A stretch of DNA of 64,000 nucleotides from BOG-1184 sp049514575 (GTDB lineage: Bacteria; Fibrobacterota; Chitinivibrionia; Chitinivibrionales; Chitinispirillaceae). Both the position numbers and the translations under genes were made by a program. Positions 34,501 to 43,800 of this stretch are shown here, one piece after another (position 1 is the stretch's first letter; the number at the start of each line of letters is the position of its first letter). The notes beneath the pieces are model-generated. The model saw nothing but the letters and a program-made list of their open reading frames with translations. It did not search any database and had not been told where the DNA came from. The stretch lies in NCBI GenBank assembly GCA_049514575.1, contig JBEKUX010000009.1:1-64000 (forward strand), written 5' to 3'.

Positions 34501-37500
34501 TCTGGTCGTGCCGGTAGCTGCGGCCGTTCTTCACAAAAGTAAAGTGGACGCAGAAATTGCCCCGGTGCTTCTCCTCGATCGGTATCTCGATCAGCTTCTG
34601 GCTGTTCGAAAGGGTCAGCCACTCTTTTCTGATAATCTCTTTCTTGTGCTCGATCTCATACAAAACCTTCACCTGTTTTTCCGCCGTCCCGATGCACAGC
34701 GCCGCCTTCTCGCCCGGCTCGCCCCCTGCCCTGACCGCCGCAAACCAGTCGCACTGCGGCGCTGCCACAGAGCTCTCCAGCGGGGAAAAAACAGTCACAT
34801 ACTGCGTGGAAACAACCTCCTGACCGAACACGTCCTTTGCAGTCGCCTCAACCGCATATACCCCCTGCCGCCAGTTCCTGATATCCGGTATTACAAGTAT
34901 GGAATCGGTTTTCGTGTCGAGCTGCTTTTCAAAAACCTTTTTTTCTTTCGGCCAGTTCATGACAGCCCGCTCGTTTGCGTAGGGCACGCCCGGGAAAAGT
35001 GCGGTAAACTCCTTTTTATCCAGAACATGCCGGTCAGGCTCTTCCCACAACCGGGTCCGCAGCGGAACGTCCGGACCCTTGAGCCGCGAAATCGTAATCG
35101 CGACCCTGGTCGGTTCGGAAACACCGCTCATGTTGGTCGCCCGCACGGCAAATGCCGTGTCCTTTGTTTTGTCGACCTGCTGCTGCATGTCAACTGAAAG
35201 GTTCAGCGCCGCATACCCCACCGAAACGCTCGATTCGCCGCTCCTTGTTTCTCCGTTCGCGTCGGTTATGTCCGTAAAAACCGTATACATGAACGTGGGA
35301 TTAAAACTTTTATCCACTGCGGGATCCGGCAGTGCCTTGAACGTAACGGCAAATCCTCCGGTGTCATCAGTCATTGTCGTTCCGCTGGTGATTTCCATTT
35401 CAGGCGACGGCGGGCACCAGAAGTTCCACCACCCGAACCAGCAGGGGTACTGCGTCGAACGAACCACACGGTATTTGACCTGCGCGTTGTCGACAGACGA
35501 GCCGGCGTACGCTTTTGCCCGGCCGGTCGCCACGATCGATTCGTCGAGCCGGAACTGCCCTTTGACCGGGTTCATCGTCACCTCGAACTTCGGCCGCTTG
35601 TACTCCTCGACCGAAAAGTACACCGAACCCCATTTGTCCTGGATATGCATCTGTCCGTTCAGAACGTTGGCCGGCGCAATAAAACTGCCGCTCACGGTCC
35701 CGTAGTCGTTGGTGGTAAGGACAAGCGCCGAAACCTTCTGATAATTGACATCGTAGAGTTCAACCGTGGTCGTCCTGCGCGGAACGATCACCGAGTTGTC
35801 GTTGTCTCTCCTGAGAACAATCCCTTTGAAGTAAACGGTCTGGCCCGGCCGGTAGATGGCACGGTCGGTAAAGAAGAAGGTCTGCAGAAGCGCTCCGGTC
35901 TCCTCTGACCGGCGGTACTGGTAAATCTCCCGGTCGCTCAGGAGACGGTCCTGCCCGTACAAAATTTCGAGGCTGAAGGGATTGACGTGGAAAATGTTCG
36001 GCAGGAACGGTGCGGGCAGCACTACCCGCCCTTCGGCATCGGCAGTATATTCGCCTTTGACGACCCGGGTATAGACCCGCTGCGATTCGTCGTATACCCG
36101 CTCCAGTTTTCTGACCGTTGCCTTTGCAAGCGGCCCTCCGGTTTCGCGGTCGCGTACGAACAGTTCATACCTTCCGTCAACGTCACGTCCGAAATAGGCG
36201 ATCCCGGAAACCCAGCAGCCTGCCACGGCGATGCCGTTTTTCGGATAGGGAAAACCTGCGGACGCACTGGCAATCAGGACATAAAAACTCTTCCCGAGCT
36301 GCGGCACCTTTATCTCCGCCGAGTGAACCTGATAATCGCCGTCGTCCGGAAGCGCGCACTCCCACTCTGCAGCCGGTTTCTTCAGGCGAAGAGCCTCGAT
36401 GAATTTTTCCTGCTCGTAATAACCGTACTTTTCCTGAAGCGCCCTGAACTCCTTAAAGTCAATCGGCACTGCGCGGAGCCACAGTCTTCCGATGTTTTTC
36501 CATTTGATAAGGGCAAGCGAGGGCTTCCCCGGAACGACAACCTCCTCTGTCTCGAGCGAAACCTCTTTCTGCATGAGCTCGCCTTTCAGCGACGCGCACA
36601 GTCCGGCGCCATACGAACCGGGATATTTTTCCATGGCGCTGGCGCACACATCAAGCGCTTTTTTAAGAAACCACCGGTACCGTTCATCCCCATGCGATTT
36701 ATAGCCCCGTCCCTTTTCCGCATAAGCATCGGCGATCGCATGCATCACTTCTGCGGCAGCCGGATTGGCGCCGCACTTTTTCTGCAGCCATTCAAGCGTT
36801 GCGAGATAGAGGCTGTCCTTTGTTTCAAACGTCGCATGCTCCCGGACGAACGCCAGCCGTTTCAGGTCAGCGTCCACCAGCGCTTCATAATCACCGGGAG
36901 TGTTATGGAAGGCAACAAGGTCCTGCAGTATCTTCAGCGCGCGGAACTCGAGCGACAGCGAGTCCTTGGTTGCAAGCGGCAGGGCCGCGAAATCGCCGCT
37001 GTTCTTCAAATAGTCCTCCCTGTCGATCTGAAAAATGTACGACGGCTTCGGCAGATCGGTCTCGGTGTTCATGAAAAAATCAACGGCCCGGTGGGCGAGA
37101 AAATCGTACAGCGTAGGCCGACGCTTGCCGCACTGGCCGGCATCGACAAGAATGTCGTTGACATCGGAAAGCGAAATGGTTTTAAGCGTTTCCTTTTCCC
37201 TGAGCGAACCGTCGTACTGCGCGAGCGTGGCCGCAACGATTTTCGAAAGGTCCCAGGTCGTAATGTCTTCAGAAGAGAAATTGACGGTCCTGGTGCGGTC
37301 GTAGAAACGCCACCGGTTCTGTTCGTAGTAGCGCCAGTACACTTCGGCCGTCACCGAACGCAGGATCGCCTGCAGAGGGCCATGAGCTTCGCTGGTCTCG
37401 CGCTCGAGAAGGTTTATTGCCTTCACGGTCGACTGTTCCTCCTTATACGATTCAAGCCGCATCCGGTACATGAGCGCTTTGACCACCTGGGTCGCTTCGT

Positions 37501-37741
37501 TCTCTTTTTTTGCTTTTTCGTACACCGTTTCGACCTCTTTGAGCGCCGATTCGGTCAGGCCGCCATTAACCAGCGAATCGATCCTTTTCCACGCCATTGT
37601 ATCGATCGGCCCGTGCTTCAGTGTTCCCGGCAAAGCGACCTTCACGGTTTGATGGAAAATCGGCTGGTTCCCGCTTACGAGCATCCCGGCAATAACAATA
37701 CCGGTCAGTGTAACGATGATAACGGCGGTCGTGGGCTTCAT
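31568..37741 (-). CDS. bacterial alpha-2-macroglobulin
   Basis: 2057 residues from the ATG at 37741 (GGAG seven bases upstream), with an N-terminal membrane anchor (VIIVTLTGIVIAGMLVSGN) and no lipobox. The first 450 residues are an alpha-helical extension, then MG domains (for example AIYRPGQTVYFKGIVLRR). A Gly/Tyr/Ala-rich unstructured stretch near residue 1200 (GGYYYGGGYGG) is the place of the bait region. The thioester motif is intact: C1512-A-E-Q. A C-terminal complement-like domain follows. It should trap proteases at the cell envelope. It is not beside a PBP1C gene as in enterobacteria. Confidence 0.9.
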   Translation of the reverse strand: MKPTTAVIIVTLTGIVIAGMLVSGNQPIFHQTVKVALPGTLKHGPIDTMAWKRIDSLVNGGLTESALKEVETVYEKAKKENEATQVVKALMYRMRLESYKEEQSTVKAINLLERETSEAHGPLQAILRSVTAEVYWRYYEQNRWRFYDRTRTVNFSSEDITTWDLSKIVAATLAQYDGSLREKETLKTISLSDVNDILVDAGQCGKRRPTLYDFLAHRAVDFFMNTETDLPKPSYIFQIDREDYLKNSGDFAALPLATKDSLSLEFRALKILQDLVAFHNTPGDYEALVDADLKRLAFVREHATFETKDSLYLATLEWLQKKCGANPAAAEVMHAIADAYAEKGRGYKSHGDERYRWFLKKALDVCASAMEKYPGSYGAGLCASLKGELMQKEVSLETEEVVVPGKPSLALIKWKNIGRLWLRAVPIDFKEFRALQEKYGYYEQEKFIEALRLKKPAAEWECALPDDGDYQVHSAEIKVPQLGKSFYVLIASASAGFPYPKNGIAVAGCWVSGIAYFGRDVDGRYELFVRDRETGGPLAKATVRKLERVYDESQRVYTRVVKGEYTADAEGRVVLPAPFLPNIFHVNPFSLEILYGQDRLLSDREIYQYRRSEETGALLQTFFFTDRAIYRPGQTVYFKGIVLRRDNDNSVIVPRRTTTVELYDVNYQKVSALVLTTNDYGTVSGSFIAPANVLNGQMHIQDKWGSVYFSVEEYKRPKFEVTMNPVKGQFRLDESIVATGRAKAYAGSSVDNAQVKYRVVRSTQYPCWFGWWNFWCPPSPEMEITSGTTMTDDTGGFAVTFKALPDPAVDKSFNPTFMYTVFTDITDANGETRSGESSVSVGYAALNLSVDMQQQVDKTKDTAFAVRATNMSGVSEPTRVAITISRLKGPDVPLRTRLWEEPDRHVLDKKEFTALFPGVPYANERAVMNWPKEKKVFEKQLDTKTDSILVIPDIRNWRQGVYAVEATAKDVFGQEVVSTQYVTVFSPLESSVAAPQCDWFAAVRAGGEPGEKAALCIGTAEKQVKVLYEIEHKKEIIRKEWLTLSNSQKLIEIPIEEKHRGNFCVHFTFVKNGRSYRHDQTISVPWTNKDLAITFETFRNKLQPGQKEEWRIRITGKKGDKVAAEMVACLYDASLDAFRPHSWQFDIYPCYGSVLLWDMSSQFGAAAAQVFSEGWNESASSPSMQYPYLNWFGFEGGYYYGGGYGGRRARLGMAFEEEDKAAPMAAPAPEASRAKGEAMALKKTAVNVASAAAGGELKVSAPVAARKVQESGLSTVKARTNLNETAFFYPHLTTDEKGEVVVSFTMPEALTRWKMLGFAHTKDLCYGMVSKELVTQKDLMVMPNLPRFLRENDRITLSAKITNLSGKDLSGSAQLMLFDATTMKPVDSFFGNTSPVRNVTINKGLSTAVGWDISVPENVPAVAARIVAKAGDFSDGEENTLPLVTNRMLVTETMPLPMRTRGTKKFVFGKLVSQNSKSATLRNHKLTLEFTQNPAWYAVQALPYLMEYPYECAEQTFARYYANTIATGIANSTPKIKAVFDSWKSSASGALLSNLEKNQELKSALLEEAPWVLEGKNESESKKRIGLLFDLNRMSNELDAAKRRLAKMQLASGGWPWFEGMPDDRFITQYIITGFGRLRNLKMIALTDDRDCRNMVEKGLHYLDDRISEDYEWVLAHGTPDSNNLGYMQIQYLYARSFFSDLPVNEHNRKAYDYYKGQAVKYWIRNNRYLQAMIALALHRMNVLDLPQHIIRSLKENSLSSEEMGMYWKEMYEGYHWYEAPIETQALYIEAFDEVAHDTASVEAMKVWLLKSKQTQNWKTTKATAEACYALLLRGTDLLAAGNDVTVALGSLVVDPKKLKDESVEAGTGYFKTSWSGGEIKPEMGTITVTKGSSGVAWGALYWQYFEQLDKITGAATPLRLVKKLFVKRNSDRGPVLDPVTEKSGLKIGDKITVRIELRIDRDMEYVHLKDMRAAGFEPLNVLSGYKWQDGLGYYESTRDLATHFFISYLNKGTYVFEYELVVTHKGDFSNGITSIQCMYAPEFGSHSEGIRVKVAE

Positions 37742-37756
37742 GGCAGCTCCTTTTAA

Positions 37757-37775
37757 AAAAAGGAATATCCTTTTT
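37757..37775. promoter_or_regulatory. short palindrome before the alpha-2-macroglobulin start
   Basis: AAAAAGGAATATCCTTTTT has 8-bp complementary arms and lies 16 bases upstream of the start codon, overlapping the leader of the minus-strand gene. It could form a leader hairpin or serve as an operator. The rest of the 37742-37984 gap shows no gene. Confidence 0.35.
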
Positions 37776-37984
37776 AACAGTACTAGTATAAATGATGGGA
37801 GAAAAAACATAGGAATTTTTACCGGTCAGTAAACATCCAACAAATTCTCGTCACCATGAATTTAGACAGCCCAAATTGGAAAAAGTTCCCTGTCGCAGCG
37901 TGATATACGAACTTCTTTCAGGTATCCACCAGCGTCGGAGACATATTTTTAAAGTAATTAATCATTATATCGTGTGATAAAATT

Positions 37985-39061
37985 ATGAAAATCGCAGTCG
38001 GCATGAGCGGAGGGGTCGATTCTTCGGTGGCGGCGTTTCTCCTGAAACAGGAGGGCCATGAGGTGATCGGCCTGACCATGAAAATCTGGCGCGGCGATAG
38101 AGCCGGGCATGCGCCAAAGGGAAATGCCTGCTACGGGCCTGAGGAGATCGAGGACATCGAACAGACAAGGGCCCTGTGCCGGATGCTCGGCATCGGCTAT
38201 CATGTCATCGACTGCTCGGAACAGTACGAAACAATCGTCCTTGAGTACTTCAGAAAAGAGTATCGTTCCGGCCGGACACCCAATCCGTGCATCCGCTGCA
38301 ACCAGGAGATAAAATTCGGGGTGCTGACAGGACTTGCAAAAAAGGAAGGGCTTCTTTTTGATAAATTCGCCACGGGCCACTATGCGCAGGTCGGCTATGA
38401 CGATCATCGAAAGCGCTGGCTGCTGAAGAATGGAGTGGACGACCGCAAGGACCAGTCCTACTTCCTGTATCGGTTATCGCAGGAACAGCTTGCCGCGACA
38501 TTGTTTCCGCTCGGCGGAAAGCGGAAAAACGAAGTCCGCACGATTGCAAAAGAGGCCGGACTTCCTGTTCATGACAAGGAGGAGAGCCAGGATTTTTATT
38601 CCGGCCATTATGGCGATATCATCGGACAGGAGAACCAGCCCGGCGACATCGTGGACGCGTCCGGGAACATCCGTGGAAAACATGCGGGGATCTGGAACTA
38701 TACGGTCGGCCAGCGCAAGGGGCTGGGCATCGCGCATGCCGAACCGCTCTACGTGCTTTCCATCGACGTTGCGAAAAACAGGATCGTCGTCGGCACTGAA
38801 AAGGAGACCTGGCGCTCGGCGTTTACCGCTGTCGACTGCTCCTGGATCGCATTTGAAAGGCCGTCCGGTCCGTTTACCGCAGAAGTAAAGATCCGTTCGG
38901 CGACGCCGGAAGCCGAGGCGAAAATAGAACCTATGCGCGACAATGTCGTACGAGTTTCTTTTGTTGCACCCCGTTCAGGTATTACCCCGGGCCAATCGGC
39001 AGTATTTTATACTGGTGATGTTGTGCTTGGCGGAGGGATAATAGACACAGTGGGAAAATAA
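37985..39061 (+). CDS. mnmA: tRNA-specific 2-thiouridylase MnmA
   Basis: 358 residues. The ATP-binding PP-loop is GMSGGVDSSV (6-15); the first catalytic Cys motif is NPCIRCN (C102 and C105); GHYAQV and the C-terminal GQRKGLGIA are also present. It puts sulfur on U34 of Lys, Glu and Gln tRNAs. The second catalytic Cys is missing: the usual block S-x-x-I-C-F reads ESQDFYSG here, with Y205 in the Cys position. Either sulfur transfer works differently in this lineage or the enzyme depends on the C102/C105 pair. Followed 14 bases later by a TTG-started gene. Confidence 0.88.
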   Translation: MKIAVGMSGGVDSSVAAFLLKQEGHEVIGLTMKIWRGDRAGHAPKGNACYGPEEIEDIEQTRALCRMLGIGYHVIDCSEQYETIVLEYFRKEYRSGRTPNPCIRCNQEIKFGVLTGLAKKEGLLFDKFATGHYAQVGYDDHRKRWLLKNGVDDRKDQSYFLYRLSQEQLAATLFPLGGKRKNEVRTIAKEAGLPVHDKEESQDFYSGHYGDIIGQENQPGDIVDASGNIRGKHAGIWNYTVGQRKGLGIAHAEPLYVLSIDVAKNRIVVGTEKETWRSAFTAVDCSWIAFERPSGPFTAEVKIRSATPEAEAKIEPMRDNVVRVSFVAPRSGITPGQSAVFYTGDVVLGGGIIDTVGK

Positions 39062-39075
39062 AGGAATAATTACTT

Positions 39076-40815
39076 TTGGAAATAAAAGAAGAGCATCAGC
39101 CGCAATCCCAGTCGGTCGTTACTCCGGAATCGCTCCTTTCGGTGCTGGGCGTGGTCTATTCCCACCGCAAGACGGCCGACGGCGGCGACATGTACCTGAC
39201 CCGCTTCGGCCTTCATTATGCCGACATGCTCGAACTTGACAATTGGTACGAAAAGGAATGGTTCGAAGCGAAGCGCGAGCGACTGGAGGGCACCAGCGCC
39301 GTGTACCGCGTGCCCACCAAGGAGGTGGCCGGCAGGAGCATCGAGCTCGTGGTGAAAAACTGCCGCGTGGGCGAAGACGTGCCGTTTGAGACGCGCTCGC
39401 TCCTGGAATTCATCAACACCGAGTTCAACAGCCCGTGGGAGGAGTTCGCGCTTGTCATGGAGCTGCGCGAAGGGAAATACGGCCCGGCCTCGCTCCACTG
39501 TAATACCCAGGAGCCGCTGGCCATTTACGTGCCCCCCGAAAAGATGCAGATATGGCAGAGCGGCCGGTCATATGCGAAAATCAACCGGATCCGCGCCCGC
39601 CATCCCGGGATCGACATCGACATCCTGCGCCAGTACAAGCTCATTTACGGATGGATACGGGGCAAGGATGTGCTCCAGCTCTTTACCGAGAGCGGCATGC
39701 ATGGCCCGGAACTCGACCCGGCGCTTGTCCCGTTTACGCAGAAAGCGACGAACGATCTCGGAAGCAAAGGGTATGTCATGGCCGACATGAAACCCTCGCA
39801 CGTCATCGTCGGCGAGGAGGATGCGAAAAAGGTGGAAGCCATTGTGGGAGCAACCGATGAGGACACGCAGCGGCTCCGGGCGCTTCTGCTTTCGGACCTT
39901 GTTGCGCAGGGAAATTTTTCGGTCATTGATTACGAACTTCTGGTGCGCACGCCGGCACATGAGGAACAGGTGAACTGGTCGCGCCGGCACTCCTACCTCG
40001 ATGACCAGCGTGACCGCTTCACTGCCACCGAACTGCCTTCGCATCTGGCAGACGCTGAAATTCTCGGCGTGCCCTATATTTTCGGGCAGGTACAGAGCAC
40101 GGGCGGAAAGCTCTGGGTCGTGGGTCGTAACGCGAGGCTTTTCGATTATTTTCTGCCGGAACGGTGGAGAAAGACGCATGCCTGGAAACTTACTGAAAAC
40201 AATGACGTGTATTATACGGTGACCAAGGATCAGATTCATCTGGTATGGAAAATTTCCCGTATTGGCGACCAACCGGTACCGGACCCTGCCTGTCCGTTTC
40301 CGGAAAAGCTTGAGGAATACGGGTTCAACAGTCCCTTTGAGGAGTTCGCCATTGCACAGCATCTTAACGAAAACGGCATGCCGACCGTCTATGTCAGGGC
40401 CGTTTACATGACCGGTACGGTGAAGGCAGAACAGTCGGCCGATTTACGGCGGTACGATTCCCACCGGACGATCCGGGATATTGACGGCAAGTCGATCCTG
40501 CTTGAAGACCGCGACTATATTACCCTGCGGGGTTATTTCAACGGGCCGGACTGGTGGGTGGCTGAGCAGACCGGCCAGCTCTGCCGGCCGTTCGATCTGG
40601 AACAGGCTGTCGCAAAGGGGCTCATCGACGCGGCCCTGCACAGGAAACTGACCGACAAGGTGCAGAGCGGGCTGAAAAACCTCGGGTACGACGGAATATT
40701 GCTTAAAGGCAACGACCTGCTTCTTGCACTTGATCCAAAGAATGAGTTTCTGAAGGATGCCGAAGGTCTGCCCGAGGTGAGGATCTGCAATTTTGAGCTG
40801 ATAAAAAAAATATAA
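39076..40815 (+). CDS. tandem kinase-like two-domain protein, unknown function
   Basis: 579 residues; TTG start with AAGGA ten bases upstream. Both halves share an order of motifs. Half 1: LVVK (K94), FNSPWEEF (117-124), GYVMADMKPSH (D237, K239, H242), VIDYEL (D285). Half 2: LVWK (K392), FNSPFEEF (417-424), LGYDGILLKGND (537-547) and ICNFEL (N572). The order (lysine strand, helix, D-x-K loop, D-Y/F-E) is that of a protein-kinase-like fold. In half 2 the catalytic D becomes L542 and the DYE aspartate becomes N572, so it would be inactive. No signal peptide. Probably translated with mnmA. I do not know a named family; the kinase reading is inference. Confidence 0.65.
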   Translation: MEIKEEHQPQSQSVVTPESLLSVLGVVYSHRKTADGGDMYLTRFGLHYADMLELDNWYEKEWFEAKRERLEGTSAVYRVPTKEVAGRSIELVVKNCRVGEDVPFETRSLLEFINTEFNSPWEEFALVMELREGKYGPASLHCNTQEPLAIYVPPEKMQIWQSGRSYAKINRIRARHPGIDIDILRQYKLIYGWIRGKDVLQLFTESGMHGPELDPALVPFTQKATNDLGSKGYVMADMKPSHVIVGEEDAKKVEAIVGATDEDTQRLRALLLSDLVAQGNFSVIDYELLVRTPAHEEQVNWSRRHSYLDDQRDRFTATELPSHLADAEILGVPYIFGQVQSTGGKLWVVGRNARLFDYFLPERWRKTHAWKLTENNDVYYTVTKDQIHLVWKISRIGDQPVPDPACPFPEKLEEYGFNSPFEEFAIAQHLNENGMPTVYVRAVYMTGTVKAEQSADLRRYDSHRTIRDIDGKSILLEDRDYITLRGYFNGPDWWVAEQTGQLCRPFDLEQAVAKGLIDAALHRKLTDKVQSGLKNLGYDGILLKGNDLLLALDPKNEFLKDAEGLPEVRICNFELIKKI

Positions 40816-40821
40816 AGAATA

Positions 40822-43800
40822 TTATTTCCGCGGCGGGTGAATCACCAGTTTCTGTATCTTGCTTTTGATTATCTTTTCCTGGGAAGGATAATCGGCAGTC
40901 ACCTGATAGAGATAGATATTCGGAGGTAAAGGATACCCGGTCTGGTCGCGGCCGTCCCATGCCTCGCCGTTCGACGCGTTTTTGATCACCTTCAGCAGCC
41001 TCCCGCCAAGCGAATAAATTTTAATAACGACATTGAAGTCCAGGGCCGGCATGACATTCTGCGTTGTTGTCGTTGAAGGGTAGAAAAAGAAGCGGGTGCT
41101 CTCTCCCATGCGCATTGGATTGGGCGTATTGAAGACATGGTCGAGCGCGAACGTGTTCATATCGGTTATTTCCAGAACGAATTTCGCCTTTGATACATTG
41201 CCCAGAAGGTCCTGTGCCGTTATCTGCAAGTTGTAGTTGCCCGGGTTAAGCGAGTTTTCCTCGAAAGACAAGACTGCGTTTCCTTTCCGGAAATCCCCCT
41301 CGGCGAACTGGAACTTATAATTGATATTGCGGCGGCTAATAATGCCGGGGATCTCCATAGTCAATCCTTGGTCCGGGCCGTTGTCAATGACATTGATGCC
41401 GCTTTGGTCGAAAAGGTCGATCTCGCATTTGAGCGGCAGGGACGAAACAATATGGTCGGTGAATGAAACCGAACCGCTGCGCATGGATGCGATATCATAG
41501 ACCGGCCTCAGGGTGATTCTCGGCCCGACCGTGTCGTTGCTTGACGTGCACTTTGTGCAGGTCCCGTGGAAAAAAATCGAATCGCACCCTCCCCCGGCCA
41601 CCGAGTCTTCCCATGCATAGGCGGTGAGCCTGGCGCCGCTTTGATCGAAAATGATGCTGGGCGGTATGATCGCGGCCTGCTCGAACGAACCGTTACGCAC
41701 CGCGGTCTGGGCGGAAAAAATCGGTTTCCCCGGCCTCAGCCACCGTACTGTGGTGTCGGCCCCACCGTCTTTACGTCCGGTTATTTCGGGCGGATTGAAA
41801 ATAGTCACTTGCACAAAAGCCGGAAGGGTGGTCCCGAAACTTCCGTCAACAACGCCGTTTTGATCAACGATGGTCCCCTTGATGTTTATCTGCTGCATCG
41901 CCATAAGCGTATCGCTCTGCGGTTTGTTGTCAGCATCGTAAAGCTTGAGCACCACCCGCCGGGATAAATTTGCGAGCCGGACCGAGGGATCGCCTAAAAG
42001 CACATAGACGTTGCTGTTGCCGTTCGAGTTCCCCCCGCAGGCCAGCTTTGCATTGAGGATGGCCATGCCGATTGTCGGGCTCTGCGCGGTAAAAAGCAAA
42101 TCGTAGAGATTGATCCCCAGTTCCGTGTTAGCCCAGGGCATGGCGCCACGGGTGCTGGCAAACGAGGCGATTGCCCCTGCTCCAGGGGCGTTGAAAAGGC
42201 ATTCCGCAAGCGACGTATTGCCCGGCTTGTCAAAGGTCGAAACACCGCAGGAAAACGATGAGATAAACGGATACCGATTTGCATTATATAACTGCTGCAC
42301 CGTGCTCGGCTGAAGCACGTGTTCGTCGGCCCAGTAGACATACGATCCGTGGCCGAAATAGTTCACGTAGCCGACGCCGCTGTTGATCTGATTGACAATG
42401 GCGGCCGATGCCTCGGGTTTTTCGCGGACAGTGTTCCACGGATAATTGTATTCATACACCTTTCGCAGGTCCAGCCACGGCCGTGCCGTTCCCACGGCAG
42501 CGGCGAGCATTTCTGACGATACCGTGTGGCCGCTCTGATTATTGGGCGAGCAGATGCCGCCGTCATAGGTCATTCCCTGCATATCGTCATCCGCAACGAG
42601 CATCATGGTGTTGCGCCACGAACCCCAGTCGGCCGACAGGCCTTCGGTCGCTATGATTTTATTAACCATGACCGATGCCGCCGCATTGTTTATGTCGTTT
42701 TGTGTCTGGCACGGCAACCGCCCGAGCGCCACGGTATTTTCGCCCGAACTGCTGAAATCGCCCGGGGAGAGTGCCGCATAAAAATCCTCGACGCAGGTGT
42801 TGCCCCCCAGTTCCATCGGAGGAATGTAATTCTTCTCGGATGTGTATACCTGCTTGTAGTCATAATTTCCGCACCCCATGAGCACCACATAATCGAGCAT
42901 GTTCTGGCTCTGCCAGTTGCGGACCACAAAGGCAAGAAAATTCCGCAGCGCCACCGGGTCCATATTCCCGCCCGCAAATGCGGTATAGATGTCATTGATG
43001 CTGACGATACGGGGACTCGTAAAACCATGGTGCGCCTTATGGTCTGCCAGTTGATTGGCCTGGTTTAGAAAAGCAGGGTGCGTGACAATGAGGTAATCGG
43101 CGAAATTCGACGCGTCCCTGAGGTCCGGGATGGTATAATTCGAACCGCTCATGACCGTGGGCGGCAATGAAAAGTCCCCATCGGCCAGCGTAATGAACCC
43201 CTGCCCGTTGCACAGGAAATAGCGGGCGCCGCTGTTGCCCGTATCGCTCCACACATAGGGCGTGCCGCCCGGGATCGTGTCGACCAGCCCGACGGCGCTT
43301 TCGTCAGGCGGGATCCGGAAAACATAGATCAGACCGCTGCCGGTTGATGAAAACCGGTAACTTATTACGCCGGTGTCACCCGACGAAAACACCGTCATGC
43401 GCAGCGCCGAATCCGCCCTGGCCGACAACGGCTGCCGGTAATCGACCCGGATATTTCTAAGCTGCCAGTAGTAATTGTTGTACGACTGGTCCGTATAGAT
43501 AATACGCAGATACCGGCTTCCCCAGCGCGGAACCGGATAATCCACGTCAGTTTGACAACCTGCACAGATCGTATCGTCACCTGAAGTGTCCGAAAAGACC
43601 GCCGTGACCGGGGCACCTGTATTTTCATACTTTTGAAACCGCAGAATTCCGCCGATCGTTTTGTCGATGTGCGGAAGATCCAGCTGCACGTCGAACTCCC
43701 TGTTATACCGTGACAAAGCTTCCCATACGTAACTGACGATATCATCCGGAACCGGGGTCCCGTTGATGTCGATAATTACCGGCTGGGATACCGGCTGCCC

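Noticed and set aside
35987..37756. 589-residue plus-strand frame
   Set aside because: Antisense shadow of the alpha-2-macroglobulin gene; no motifs or ribosome site.
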